64,000 bases of DNA from Myxococcales bacterium (GCA_030681895.1 JAUXRI010000247.1:1-64000); one strand, 5' to 3'; positions 47,979 through 57,413 are shown, counted from the stretch's first letter. Numbers and translations are program-made. Notes: generated by a model not told the origin, from the sequence alone.

Positions 47979-50186
47979 ATGACCGGAACGTCTTCTGAAG
48001 TGATGCCCACAGGCTCATCGGAGCGCCCGCAGGAGTACCTCGCGGACGTCAGCTTCGATGACCTGGGCCTCTCCCCTGAGCTGCGCCGCGCGATCGCCGA
48101 TCGCGGCTACACCCACCCCACCCCCGTCCAGGCCAAGGCGTACGCGCCCGCGAGACAGGGCAAGGATCTCATCGTTCGGTCGAAGACGGGCACGGGCAAG
48201 ACCGCCGCGTTCGGCCTTCCGCTCATCGATCAGATCCCCATGGGCACGCGTGAAGTGAAGGCGCTCATCATGTGCCCCACGCGCGAGCTGGCGATCCAGG
48301 TGGCGCAGGAACTCGCCTCACTCGCCAAGTACCGCGACGTGCAGGTGATGAGCATCTACGGCGGCGCCTCGATGAAGGAGCAGGAAGACGCGCTCAAAGC
48401 GGGCGCGTCGATCGTCGTGGGAACGCCGGGCCGCGTGTTCGATCACATTCGCCGCGGCAACCTGAAGCTCGGCGCCTGCCAGCACGCGGTGCTCGACGAA
48501 GCCGACGAGATGCTGAACCAGGGATTCTACGAGGAAGTCACCCGCATCCTCGACTGTCTGCCCAAGACGCGGCAGGTGCTGCTCTTCTCGGCGACGGTGC
48601 CCGAAGACATTCAGCGCCTCATCAAGCGCTACACGAAAGACCCTGAGACCCTCCTGCTCTCGGGCGATGTCTTCACGGTCGATCACATCCAGCACGTTCG
48701 CTACGAGCTCAGCGACGCGTACCCGAAGCCGCGCAACCTGCTCTACATGCTGGAGATCGAAGACCCGCAGAACGCGATCGTCTTCTGCAACACGCGCGAC
48801 GACACCGAGCTGGTGACCGCGGTGCTCAACCGCAACGGCTTCGACGCCGAGCTGCTCAACGGTGACCTGCCGCAGAAGGAACGCGAGCGCGTCATGAACC
48901 GCATCAAGCGGGGCGAGGTCGCCTTCATGGTGGCCACCGACATTGCCGCGCGCGGCATCGACATCTCGGACCTCGGGCACGTCATCAACTACTCGCTGCC
49001 CGAAGACGCCGCCGTCTACCTGCACCGCGTCGGCCGCACGGGCCGCATCGGCAAGAAGGGCGTGGCCCTCAACATCACCTCAGGTCGCGAGCTCGCGACG
49101 CTGACCACGCTCGAGAAGAAATACAACGTCACCTTCGAGAAACGCATGATGCCCACTGCCGAAGTCGCCAACCAGATGTTCACCGATCGCCACGTTCGAG
49201 AGCTCAAAGAGGCCGCAGCCGGCTCGATCTACGACGGCTACCTGCAGCTGGCGACCAGCATCAAGCAGCGCCCGGACGCCGACGATCTCGTCGCCTACCT
49301 GCTGAAGAACTTCTTCGTGCACCGCCGCATGGAGAAGGTGCAGGCCACCACTGGCGTCGAGGGTGAGACGCCCGTCGAGGCCGCTCCGCCGCCGCCGCGT
49401 CGCGAGCGTGAACGTGAGAGCCGTGGTGGAGAGCGTGGTGGCCGCGGCCGTGACGCCGGACGTGGCGGCCCCCGTGACCGTGACGACCGCAAGCGCCCCT
49501 TCCGCGACGACAGCCCGACGGCTCCGTCTGGCGTGCCTGCAGTCGACGCGGCTGGAGCGACGATCCCCGACGCGGCGACCGAGCCCCGCCGTGAGCGCCG
49601 CCCGGCAGCGTCGTCTGACCGTGAGATGTTCGAGAAGATGCAGCGCAGCGCCGCCAACGACGCCGCGACGCCCGCCGGAGGGACGACGGGAACGGCGCCA
49701 GCCCAGGCCGTGCAGCGCCAGGCCCCTGCGCGTCAGAAGCTGTCCGACCGCGAGCTCTTCGAGCGCCTGCAGCGCGGAGAGCCCCTGCCTCCCATTGACG
49801 ATCCAACGGGTGGCGGTGGAGACGCTGGCGCAGCCCCCGCACGTGAAGAGCGCCCTCGGCGTGAACGTGGCGAGCGCAGTGGCCGGAGTGAGGGTGGTCG
49901 TGGCGAGCGCCGCCCACGTGAGCCGCGCGAAGAGACGCCGGTCGAGGCTGGCCACGCCCGCCTCTGGCTCAACCTCGGCAAGCTCGATGGCGTCGACGAG
50001 GGTGGCGTGTCGTCGGCCCTCGAGGCGCTTGGCGCTCCGTCGGGCAAGGTGAAGAAGACCGAGCTGCGCGGCAGCTACTCGTACATCCACGTGGCCGACG
50101 GCGACGTGGGCGCGTTCGAGGCGCTGGTGGGCAAGCTGCACGGTGAGAAGGCCATCAAGGTCGAGCGCGCTCGCGAACGCACCTGA
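47979..50186 (+). CDS. DEAD-box RNA helicase with Arg/Gly-rich linker and DbpA-like C-terminus
   Basis: A 735-residue protein. The helicase core (about 20-385) has the Q-motif, motif I SKTGTGKT, PTRELA, DEADEML, SAT and HRVGRTGRIGK. After it come a helical segment and a long Arg/Glu/Gly-rich disordered region (RERERESRGGERGGRGRDAGRGG, etc., about 430-655), then a DbpA-type RNA-binding domain (about 660-735, LWLNLGKLDGVDEGGVSSALEAL). The build is that of CsdA/DeaD, which remodels RNA in ribosome assembly and cold adaptation. ATG 47979 is used; ATG 48003 is also possible. It lies 53 bases after the B-box gene. Confidence 0.93.
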   Translation: MTGTSSEVMPTGSSERPQEYLADVSFDDLGLSPELRRAIADRGYTHPTPVQAKAYAPARQGKDLIVRSKTGTGKTAAFGLPLIDQIPMGTREVKALIMCPTRELAIQVAQELASLAKYRDVQVMSIYGGASMKEQEDALKAGASIVVGTPGRVFDHIRRGNLKLGACQHAVLDEADEMLNQGFYEEVTRILDCLPKTRQVLLFSATVPEDIQRLIKRYTKDPETLLLSGDVFTVDHIQHVRYELSDAYPKPRNLLYMLEIEDPQNAIVFCNTRDDTELVTAVLNRNGFDAELLNGDLPQKERERVMNRIKRGEVAFMVATDIAARGIDISDLGHVINYSLPEDAAVYLHRVGRTGRIGKKGVALNITSGRELATLTTLEKKYNVTFEKRMMPTAEVANQMFTDRHVRELKEAAAGSIYDGYLQLATSIKQRPDADDLVAYLLKNFFVHRRMEKVQATTGVEGETPVEAAPPPPRRERERESRGGERGGRGRDAGRGGPRDRDDRKRPFRDDSPTAPSGVPAVDAAGATIPDAATEPRRERRPAASSDREMFEKMQRSAANDAATPAGGTTGTAPAQAVQRQAPARQKLSDRELFERLQRGEPLPPIDDPTGGGGDAGAAPAREERPRRERGERSGRSEGGRGERRPREPREETPVEAGHARLWLNLGKLDGVDEGGVSSALEALGAPSGKVKKTELRGSYSYIHVADGDVGAFEALVGKLHGEKAIKVERARERT

Positions 50187-50418
50187 GCCTTCCGTTTCAT
50201 CGCAGTGACGATTGAGGTCCCCGACGCAGCGAGGGCTGCACGGGGGGCCAGAGCCATCACCTGCGGCGTTCTCGGCGCTCCGACGAGCCAGCGGAGTGAT
50301 CCGGCCGGCTGCCGAGTCGACCTCGCGCGAGAGGCGTCTCGTTCGAGGCGAAGCGGCGCTCCACGATCATGCGAGCCCGGAGCCCATCACTGTCGGCCGG
50401 ACCAGACGCGAACCAGGC
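50187..50418. other. Intergenic stretch, nothing recognised
   Basis: 232 bases between the helicase and the convergent membrane protein gene. I see no promoter pair, hairpin with T tract, repeat or credible open frame on either strand. Confidence 0.5.
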
Positions 50419-50886
50419 TCAGTCGTCGTCAGCCTTCACGTTCAGGCGCTGGAGTTCATCAGCCCACGCCTCGTTCAGACACGTGAACGTCACGGTTCCC
50501 TTGTTCAGGCTCACGTCGATGCGCGCAGGCCACAGGAATTGGACGAGCAGCACGACGGGCATCGCTCCGACGAAGGCTCCGGCGACCCAGAAGAACTGAA
50601 AGGTCGGCCTCAGGGCCTCTGCCGTCCGGAAGGTGTGCAGAAGCCAGCCCGGGAGCAGCTCCTGGGCCACGAGGGCTCCCGCCGTGCCGAAGGCCACCAC
50701 GAGCACGCGCCTCACCAGGAGCCCGATGAAGACCTTCGTGCGGCACGGCCCGCAGACCGGCACGTGAACCGAATCCCACGGGCGGTACTCGAAGAGCCGC
50801 ACTTCGCTGGTCGCCCGTTCGCCACACGCCGCGCACGACGAAGGGAACCTGAGGCCTCTGCGCGGGAGCTGGACCTCCACGCTCAT
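50419..50886 (-). CDS. Zinc-ribbon-like membrane protein
   Basis: The 155-residue protein has CAACGE and CGPC near the start (about 18-50) that may bind zinc or a disulfide, then two hydrophobic helices (about 60-82 and 95-120), and a polar C-terminal tail ending in acidic residues. I do not recognise it. It lies 40 bases downstream of the glycosyltransferase in the same direction, so it is probably its operon partner, perhaps a small regulatory or export subunit (inference). Confidence 0.72.
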   Translation of the reverse strand: MSVEVQLPRRGLRFPSSCAACGERATSEVRLFEYRPWDSVHVPVCGPCRTKVFIGLLVRRVLVVAFGTAGALVAQELLPGWLLHTFRTAEALRPTFQFFWVAGAFVGAMPVVLLVQFLWPARIDVSLNKGTVTFTCLNEAWADELQRLNVKADDD

Positions 50887-50926
50887 GGCGTCCTGCTCCG
50901 CGATGGAACGACCGTGAGCGGCGGGC

Positions 50927-52432
50927 TCAGACGGTCGGCTGCGCTTCGCCCGACACCGTCTCGCTGGCCTGACGGCGCTTGTTGAAGTCGAACATGCTCG
51001 TCACGCCGACGTAGAGGTAGCCGAACATGAACAGGAACAGGTACGGCATCGACGCGTAGATGTCGTGGTCGAACGCGTACCAGATGGCGCCTGCGAAGTA
51101 GGCCGCGAAGCCCAGCTCGACGTACGGCACCCACGAGCGACGGCCCTTGTAGGCCTTCTGCACCTTCTGAACCTTGTTCCCCTCGGAGCCCGTCTTCGGA
51201 GTGCGAGCGAACTCGCTCTCGTGATGCAGCAGGGCCTCGATGACGGCGCGCGATTGGTTGATCGACAGGCCGATGCCCAGGCTCATCAGGAACGGGAGGT
51301 ACTTGATGCGGTCCCACCAGCCCAGGCCGAGCTCTCGCACCGTGGCGATGTAGAAGAAGCTCACCGAGGCCGTCGCCGCGAGGAACACCGGCAGGTCAAG
51401 GAAGAGCGTCTGGTACATGCCGTGCTGGAAGCGCACCACCATCGACATCGGCATCATGACGGCCAGGAGCACCATCAGCGGGTACGCGATGTTGTTCGAG
51501 AGGTGAAACCAGGCCTCGCGCTTGACGTGGAATGGCAGCGTCTTCGAGGAGAGGATCGTCGGCAGCAGCTTGCGCGCCGTCTGAATCGAGCCCTTGGCCC
51601 AGCGGTGCTGCTGGCCCTTGAAGGCGTTCATGTCGACCGGCACTTCTGCGGGCGAGATGATGTCGGGCAGGAACATGAACTGCCAGCCCTTGAGCTGGGC
51701 GCGGTACGAGAGATCGAGATCTTCCGTCAGCGTGTCGTGCTGCCAGCCGCCTGCGTCGACGATGGTCGCGCGGCGCCAGACGCCTGCGGTGCCGTTGAAG
51801 TTGAAGAAGCAGCCCGAGCGGTTGCGCGCGGTGTGCTCGATGATGAAATGACCGTCGAGCAGAATGCTCTGCGCCTGCGTGAGCAGCGAGAACTCGCGGT
51901 TCAGGTGGCCCCAGCGCACCTGCACCATGCCGACCTTGTCGTCGACGAAGAACGGGACGGTGCGCTTGAGGAAGTCGACGCCCGGAACGAAGTCGGCGTC
52001 GAACACGGCGACGTACTCGCCCTTCGCCAGGTGCAGCCCGTTCTCGAGCGCGCCGGCCTTGAAGCCCTTCCGGTTGGTGCGGTGGATGTAGACGATGTCG
52101 ACGCCCTGCGCCTTCCACTTCTCGACGACGGCGCGCGCGAGCGAGCACGTCTCGTCAGTGGAGTCGTCGAGCACCTGCACCTCGAACCGATCGCGCGGAT
52201 AGTCGACGTGGCACACGGCATCGACCAGCCGCTGCACGACGTACATCTCGTTGAAGATGGGCAGCTGCACGGTGACGCGCGGCCACTCCGTCAGCTCGCC
52301 CTTCGGCGTGGGGAGCTGGAACTTGTGGCGGTAGTACAGGTACGCCATTCGGTAGCGATGCGAGCCATACGTCGACAGCACGGCCAGCACGCCGAAGTAG
52401 ACGCAGAGGAAGACGATTTCGGCGATACTCAT
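50927..52432 (-). CDS. Processive family 2 glycosyltransferase (cellulose-synthase-like)
   Basis: ATG 52432 gives 501 residues. An N-terminal helix precedes the GT2 domain with VQLPIFNE, LDDSTDET, VFDADFVP (DxD metal site), GWQHDTLTEDLDLSYR (catalytic TED) and QQHRWAKG (QxxRW substrate motif). Three or four C-terminal helices follow. Together they define a membrane-embedded processive synthase that polymerises a UDP- or GDP-sugar into a polysaccharide and threads it out. The lack of a PilZ domain argues against c-di-GMP-regulated cellulose; glucomannan or N-acetyl-sugar polymers are alternatives. Extra sequence is open upstream but this start gives the first helix. Confidence 0.92.
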   Translation of the reverse strand: MSIAEIVFLCVYFGVLAVLSTYGSHRYRMAYLYYRHKFQLPTPKGELTEWPRVTVQLPIFNEMYVVQRLVDAVCHVDYPRDRFEVQVLDDSTDETCSLARAVVEKWKAQGVDIVYIHRTNRKGFKAGALENGLHLAKGEYVAVFDADFVPGVDFLKRTVPFFVDDKVGMVQVRWGHLNREFSLLTQAQSILLDGHFIIEHTARNRSGCFFNFNGTAGVWRRATIVDAGGWQHDTLTEDLDLSYRAQLKGWQFMFLPDIISPAEVPVDMNAFKGQQHRWAKGSIQTARKLLPTILSSKTLPFHVKREAWFHLSNNIAYPLMVLLAVMMPMSMVVRFQHGMYQTLFLDLPVFLAATASVSFFYIATVRELGLGWWDRIKYLPFLMSLGIGLSINQSRAVIEALLHHESEFARTPKTGSEGNKVQKVQKAYKGRRSWVPYVELGFAAYFAGAIWYAFDHDIYASMPYLFLFMFGYLYVGVTSMFDFNKRRQASETVSGEAQPTV

Positions 52433-52551
52433 CGCGCTCACAGCCTCGCAACCGCCCGGAATAACAGAGAAACCCCCTCCCGGGCTCAAGGACGACCCGT
52501 TCTAGGGATCTTGGCCCCCCGTGTCAAAGCGTTCGTTTCGACCGAGTCAGA

Positions 52552-53547
52552 TCAATCAGAAGTGCGGACACCGGCGTCGCGCCACTGCTCGATCACCGCG
52601 TGGAGCGTCGGCGACACGAGGCCAGCGTCGAGATACGCCGACTCGACCGCGAGCGCGCGACGAACGGGGTCGACGCCGAGCCGTGCCTTCAACTTCTCCA
52701 GGCACGAGGGGCACGGCTCGATCGGCATCGCATCGGACTCGGCCTGCGAGTTGGCGCCGTTCATCGCGCACTCGAACGCGACGCAGTGCTGCAGCCCCAT
52801 CATGTGGCCGAGCTCGTGCGCTGCCGTGGCCATGGTGCGCGAGAGCACGAGGTTCGGCTCGGTCGAGAGGTCGCCGTGGCGCGCGAGGCTCATCACGCCA
52901 ACCCGCTCGCCGTAGCGGGCTTCGCCGAACACGAAGTTCCATTGCGCGTCTGGGTAGAGATCGATCGCGGTCACCGCCATCACGCCGGCTGCGTCGTCGG
53001 GTCGCAGCGGGAGCAAGGCGTCGAGGATCGGCTGGGTCTGCCACTGCGTGCCGAAGGTGCGCTCGCGGCGACTGGAGGGCGGCACGATCGACTCCGGCAG
53101 CGCGGGCAGCAGCTTCACCTCGGTCTGGTACCAGTCGACGAGCAGGGCGCGCGTGCGCTCCAGGAGCGCTTCCTGCGCCTCCGACAGGGGGCCGACGGCG
53201 ACGAGGTAGAGCGTCCGCCCGCGTGGCCAGCCGCCATCAGGCTCCTCGGCACGGAGGTCTGCGACGAGCTGCCCGGACTCGGGGTGCTCGGCGAGCCACT
53301 CACCGGGCTTCGGCGCGAGCTTCGGCGTCGCGAGCTGCTTCGCAATCTCGAGCGGCGCGGACAGCTTCTCGTCACGCCCTGCCCTGCCACGTGTGTACTC
53401 GGCCGGCTTGCGGTGCTGGCCCTTCGGGAGCGGGTTGTCGTCGTCACTGCCCCGCGTCCTGAAGGCGAGCGGAAGCAGCAGCACGAAGAGCAGGCCGATG
53501 CCGACCAGCACCGCGAGGACACGGGTGAAGCGCCCAGACTGAGCCAC
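52552..53547 (-). CDS. Membrane-anchored archaemetzincin-type (M54) metalloprotease
   Basis: The 331-residue protein has one N-terminal membrane helix (about 9-30), a Pro/Gly/Lys linker and a zinc protease domain. The motif HELGHMMGLQHC begins at His244 and is followed by Cys260, Met262, Cys279 and Cys282, matching the archaemetzincin signature HExxHxxGxxHC-x4-CxM-x~17-CxxC, in which the Cys residues bind a second zinc. These are rare in bacteria and are usually soluble and short (about 180 residues); here a membrane anchor is added, so the active site should be periplasmic. Substrate unknown. It lies 15 bases from a secretin-N-like gene in the same direction. Confidence 0.85.
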   Translation of the reverse strand: MAQSGRFTRVLAVLVGIGLLFVLLLPLAFRTRGSDDDNPLPKGQHRKPAEYTRGRAGRDEKLSAPLEIAKQLATPKLAPKPGEWLAEHPESGQLVADLRAEEPDGGWPRGRTLYLVAVGPLSEAQEALLERTRALLVDWYQTEVKLLPALPESIVPPSSRRERTFGTQWQTQPILDALLPLRPDDAAGVMAVTAIDLYPDAQWNFVFGEARYGERVGVMSLARHGDLSTEPNLVLSRTMATAAHELGHMMGLQHCVAFECAMNGANSQAESDAMPIEPCPSCLEKLKARLGVDPVRRALAVESAYLDAGLVSPTLHAVIEQWRDAGVRTSD

Positions 53548-53562
53548 GTGGATTGAGGCCTC

Positions 53563-54180
53563 TTAGCGGGTCAGGTTCGGCGTCACGGCGCTGGCGTAGG
53601 TGTTCGCGATCATCAGCGCCTTCTGCAGCTCACGCTCGTCCGACACCGAGCCCTCGAGCACGATCTTCCCGCCGTACGCGACGGCGCGGGCCGAGACGAG
53701 GCCCTGCTTCTGGAACGCCGCCGAGATGTTCGCTGCGACGGCAGGCATCACGCGCGGGTCGACCGTGGCGAGAATTCGAACGCTCGCGTCGTTGGCGAAC
53801 AGCTGCTCGAGGCGGCGCAGCTCGTCCATCGAGTCGAGGCGTCCGTCGATCACCGTCATGCCGTTGTACGTCTCGACGCGCAGCGACGGGTTGACCAGCG
53901 TCTTCACCATGGTCTGCACCTGGTCGCCCTTGCCGTCATCGACGACGATGGTGCGCGTCTGCAGCGCGCCTGATGACGTCCAGAGCGTGAGCGACGTGCG
54001 GCCGAGCTGGTTGGCGGTGATGAGGAGCTCGCCCTTGCCGGTGGCTCTCACATCAGCGACCTGCTCCTGGCCCACGGCGACGCGCGTGATGCCGGGGATC
54101 TTGAGGACGTGCTGGGTGCCAGGCGACAGGCGAATCGGCTCAGCGGCGACAGCCAGCGACAACAGGGCGGTGGTGAGCAT
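53563..54180 (-). CDS. Secretin N-terminal/BON-type periplasmic protein (CpaC-like, no secretin domain)
   Basis: The 205-residue protein has a signal peptide (LLSLAVAAE), then PIRLSPGTQHVLKIPGITRVAVGQEQVADVRATGKGELLITANQLGRTSLTLWTSSG (in parts), the first domain of CpaC/RcpA-type secretins (Pilus formation protein N-terminal). The rest contains a BON-like repeat (TVIDGRLDSMDELRRLEQLFAND) and a third alpha-beta repeat. The secretin barrel itself is missing, and length is normal for these solitary proteins. Its role may be to dock to an envelope complex. It is between Ddl (70-base gap) and the metalloprotease (15 bases). Confidence 0.82.
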   Translation of the reverse strand: MLTTALLSLAVAAEPIRLSPGTQHVLKIPGITRVAVGQEQVADVRATGKGELLITANQLGRTSLTLWTSSGALQTRTIVVDDGKGDQVQTMVKTLVNPSLRVETYNGMTVIDGRLDSMDELRRLEQLFANDASVRILATVDPRVMPAVAANISAAFQKQGLVSARAVAYGGKIVLEGSVSDERELQKALMIANTYASAVTPNLTR

Positions 54181-54250
54181 GGGGCTATCGTAGGCCTTGA
54201 AGGAGGGAGGACTTCAAGGAGGGGGATGCCACCACCCGCCAGACCGTGCG

Positions 54251-55234
54251 TCAGCCCGCGTGGGCCTCGACCTGCGCCTCGCGCTCCACGGCCGGCGCGT
54301 CGTGCAGGTGAGCGCCGTCAAGCCTGGCGCCCGAGAGGATGCGCTCCACGAGATCTTCGAAGCCCACGCCCGCGGCCTTCGCGATCTTCGGGAACAAGCT
54401 GACCCGCGTCATGCCGGGCAGCGTGTTCACCTCGAGCACCACCTCATTCCCCACCTCGGGGACGATGAAGTCGACGCGCACCGCTCCACGGCAGCCCAGC
54501 GCGCGGGCCGCGGTGAGCGCCATCTGCTCGATGTTGGCGACGCGCGTAGCCGGCAGGCGGGGCGGCAGGTGGTACTTCGCGCCACCCTCGTACTTGGTGG
54601 TGGTGTCGAAGACCGAGCCATCGTGGCTGACTTCGCAGGTGCCCAGGACGGCGCCATCGAGCAACGCGACGGTGACTTCACGGCCCTTCACGAAGCGCTC
54701 TACGAGGGCTTCGCCGCCGAAGCGGCAGGCGAGCGCGATGGCGGGCTCGAGCTGCTCGCGGGTGTGCACGAGGGTCAGGCCGACCGAGGAGCCGCTGCTG
54801 GCGGGCTTCACCACGCAGGGGAAGCCGAGATCGGCGTGGAGCGACGGCACGTCCTTCACGCGCGCGGCCTGCACGACGTAGCCGGTCGGCGTCGCGAGGT
54901 TGTGCTGGCGGAAGAGCTTCTTGGCGACGCCCTTGTTCATCGCGAGCGCCGACCCGAGCACGCCCGAGCCCGTGTACGGAATGTTCATCACCTCGAGCAG
55001 GCCCTGCACGCGGCCGTCTTCACCCATGCGGCCGTGGAGCGCGAGGAAGGCCACGTCGATGCCGGCCTCACGAACGGTGGTGTCGAGCCCCGGGCCGGCG
55101 AACAGCCGCGCGACGTGATGTCCGTTGGCCTCGAGCGCCAGAGCGATGGCCTCTCCGGTCTTCATCGAGACGTCCCGCTCTTCGCCCCAACCGCCCATGA
55201 GAACGCCGATTCGCCTGCTCGACTGCTGAGTCAT
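54251..55234 (-). CDS. ddl: D-alanine--D-alanine ligase
   Basis: The 327-residue ATP-grasp protein has MGGWGEERDVSMKTG near the start (the HGRxGEDG... substrate-binding region is LHGRMGEDGRVQG), YTGSGVLGSALAMNKGVAK, CVVKPASSGSSVGL, EVTVALLDG and EVNTLPGMT. It joins two D-Ala for peptidoglycan precursor UDP-MurNAc-pentapeptide. The start MTQQSSRRIGVLMGG gives the usual N-terminus. It is followed by the secretin-N-like gene. The 181-base region upstream of it separates it from the PEGA gene. Confidence 0.94.
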   Translation of the reverse strand: MTQQSSRRIGVLMGGWGEERDVSMKTGEAIALALEANGHHVARLFAGPGLDTTVREAGIDVAFLALHGRMGEDGRVQGLLEVMNIPYTGSGVLGSALAMNKGVAKKLFRQHNLATPTGYVVQAARVKDVPSLHADLGFPCVVKPASSGSSVGLTLVHTREQLEPAIALACRFGGEALVERFVKGREVTVALLDGAVLGTCEVSHDGSVFDTTTKYEGGAKYHLPPRLPATRVANIEQMALTAARALGCRGAVRVDFIVPEVGNEVVLEVNTLPGMTRVSLFPKIAKAAGVGFEDLVERILSGARLDGAHLHDAPAVEREAQVEAHAG

Positions 55235-55415
55235 CAGTGTGGCCTCCGTGCCGCGCCGTCATCGGCGCTCCAGGGAAGAGAGCAGCCGGAGTGCCAACCG
55301 GTGCCTCGCCTCAGGAGCGCGCGGAGTTACACGCTACAGGCCTGTGTCGCGATGTCGATTTTTCAACCGGCGCGGGCCCTGAGCCTCGTCGCCGGCGGTG
55401 CAGCAGCCAGGCGCG

Positions 55416-57413
55416 TCAGTAGTTGCGCAGGTCGTCGTGGTCCTGTTCCTTCTTCTTCTTCTCTTCCTCTTCCTTCTTCTTCCGCTCCTCGTCCTCTTTC
55501 TTCTTCCGCTCTTCTTCTTCCTTCTTCTTTTTCTCGGCCTCGGCGGCGGCCTTCGCGGCGGCCTCTTCGTCGGCCTTCTTCTTCGCGTCGTCGGTCTTCT
55601 TCCCGGCCTTCGCGTCGGCTTCCTGCTTCTTGCGCTCGTCTTCGGCGCGCTTCGCCTCGTCGGCCTTCGCCTTCTTCTCGTCAGCCTCGGCCTTCTTCTT
55701 CGCGTCGGCCTGCGCCTGCTCTTCCTTCTTCAGCCGTGCGGCCTCTTCCTTCTCTTTCCGGGCCTCCTCGTCCTTGCGGCGCTTCTCTTCCTTCGGGTCG
55801 ACCTTGACGGGCTCCTCCTTCTTCGGAGGCTCTTCTTTCTTCGGCTCTTCCTTCTTTGGAGGCTCTTCCTTCTTCGGCTCGTCTTTCTTCGGCGGCTCCT
55901 CCTTCTTCGGCTCATCTTTCTTCTTCGGCGGCTCGTCCTTCTTCAGAGCCTCCTTCTTCGCGGGCTCATCCTTCTTCTTGAGGGCGGGCTTCTTCTTCGT
56001 GGGCTCAGGCTCATCGGCCGCAGCCCCACCGCCGCTCGAGGCGAGCAGGAAGGTGCCCACGCCAGCCGCGATGCCAGCGCCAATGAAGGACCCGAGTGAG
56101 ACGCCGCCATACGCACGCGCCTCGTTGGCATAGCCGGCGGAGACCCCGGTCTGAACCTGCGGCGTGGCCCTGAACTGGGTGTAGCGCTCCTGCCCGATGA
56201 CACCCGTGCCGATGCCCGCGGCGACGAGCCCCGCAGCGACGCCGAGCAGCGCGATGCCGACGACCGTCTTGCCCGAGCCTCCACCGCCGCCACCTTCGAA
56301 GTGGGTGACCGGCGCCTTGCCCTGTCGAGGTGCGTCGGCAGCAACGAGCCCATCGATGAAGGTCTTGAGCGCGTCGCTGGGAGCCGCCAGCGGCTGCGTG
56401 GTGGTCGCGTACGCCGTGTTGTGTCCGTCGCGCACCTCGAGGCGGAGCGCCGTCACCTCGGACTGCTCTCCGACGGGGCTCTTCTTGACGAGGAACGCCA
56501 GCACCTGGTCGACCTTGAGCGTCTTGCCGAGGGCCACGAGCGCCTGGTCGCGCGTCGGTCCTTTGGGCGCCTTCGAGATCGCGTCGACGGCCTTCACGTA
56601 CGCCGGCCGCAGCTCGCCGGGCTTCAGCTCGAGCGTCGAATCCCCGGGAGGCAGCTCGGTCACGACGAGGGCGTACCCTCCAAGGGCCGCCACGATCTGA
56701 TGCCTGCTGCCGAGCAGGCCATTCACCGTCACCGGGCTCTGGCCCCGGTGCTGCCCGTTCACCCAGATGTTCGCGCCGGCCGGCTCCGTGCGCACGGTCA
56801 GCTCGCCCTTCGCACCGTTGGCCAGCTTGCGCTGCTGCTCGACGAACTTGATCAGCTCGGGCGGGAAGAACTGGGAGTTGAACTCGGCCCGGGGTTGTAC
56901 CGCGATGATGCGCTCGATCTCCTGCTTCGCGGGCGGCACCTCACCACCCATCGCGTGGCTCGCCGCTTTCATCACCCAGGCCTTCAACAGGTCGTCGAAG
57001 GTGCGGCTGGTATCGGTCTCTTTCAGCTGCTTCACGGCGTCTGCGAAGGCCTCGACGCCCTTCGCGGTGTCGAGCTCGTCGAGCGCGCTCTGCCCTGCCG
57101 TCATGCGGGCGCGAGCGGCCTCGACCTTCGTCGCCCGTTCACCCGCGGCCTGGGGCTCGAAGAGCTCCCTCGGCGACACCACCTCGAAGCGGCCCGAGAC
57201 CCGCGCCGCGTCTTCTGCGACGAGCTCGAGCACTCCTTGTGAGAGTCGCGACGGCGCGTCGAGCGGCACCACCACGATGGCGAGGCGCGGCCCCGACGAA
57301 GCTCCGGCGACCTCGGATGGCAACACGAGCGGCCGAGCGACCGCTGGACCTGCCGAGAGCCCGGCCACCAGCGCGGCGATCAACGCCCTCGAGAAGAGAC
57401 CCGGCCGATGCAT
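55416..57413 (-). CDS. PEGA-domain protein with long Lys/Glu/Pro tail
   Basis: ATG 57413 gives a 665-residue protein with a signal peptide (LIAALVAGLSAGPAVA). A helical, partly TPR-like part (about 55-215) precedes a PEGA domain (about 225-290, EPAGANIWVNGQHRGQSPVTV), which is a surface-exposed beta module. A further domain (about 290-400) and one hydrophobic Gly/Ala helix (about 400-470) follow. The C-terminal 190 residues are almost entirely Lys, Glu, Pro, Asp and Ala in short repeats and coiled coil. I know of no enzymatic activity. It overlaps the CDF gene region by 0 bases: its start lies 54 bases from that stop. Confidence 0.82.
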   Translation of the reverse strand: MHRPGLFSRALIAALVAGLSAGPAVARPLVLPSEVAGASSGPRLAIVVVPLDAPSRLSQGVLELVAEDAARVSGRFEVVSPRELFEPQAAGERATKVEAARARMTAGQSALDELDTAKGVEAFADAVKQLKETDTSRTFDDLLKAWVMKAASHAMGGEVPPAKQEIERIIAVQPRAEFNSQFFPPELIKFVEQQRKLANGAKGELTVRTEPAGANIWVNGQHRGQSPVTVNGLLGSRHQIVAALGGYALVVTELPPGDSTLELKPGELRPAYVKAVDAISKAPKGPTRDQALVALGKTLKVDQVLAFLVKKSPVGEQSEVTALRLEVRDGHNTAYATTTQPLAAPSDALKTFIDGLVAADAPRQGKAPVTHFEGGGGGGSGKTVVGIALLGVAAGLVAAGIGTGVIGQERYTQFRATPQVQTGVSAGYANEARAYGGVSLGSFIGAGIAAGVGTFLLASSGGGAAADEPEPTKKKPALKKKDEPAKKEALKKDEPPKKKDEPKKEEPPKKDEPKKEEPPKKEEPKKEEPPKKEEPVKVDPKEEKRRKDEEARKEKEEAARLKKEEQAQADAKKKAEADEKKAKADEAKRAEDERKKQEADAKAGKKTDDAKKKADEEAAAKAAAEAEKKKKEEEERKKKEDEERKKKEEEEKKKKEQDHDDLRNY
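55440..56005 (-). repeat. Repetitive Lys/Glu/Pro-coding tract
   Basis: The DNA consists of near-repeats of AAG/GAG/CCC-rich codons (units like KKEEPPKKDEP, then KKKEEEERKKKE). It produces long poly-purine on the minus strand and pyrimidine-rich sequence on the plus strand, prone to slippage. Confidence 0.85.
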
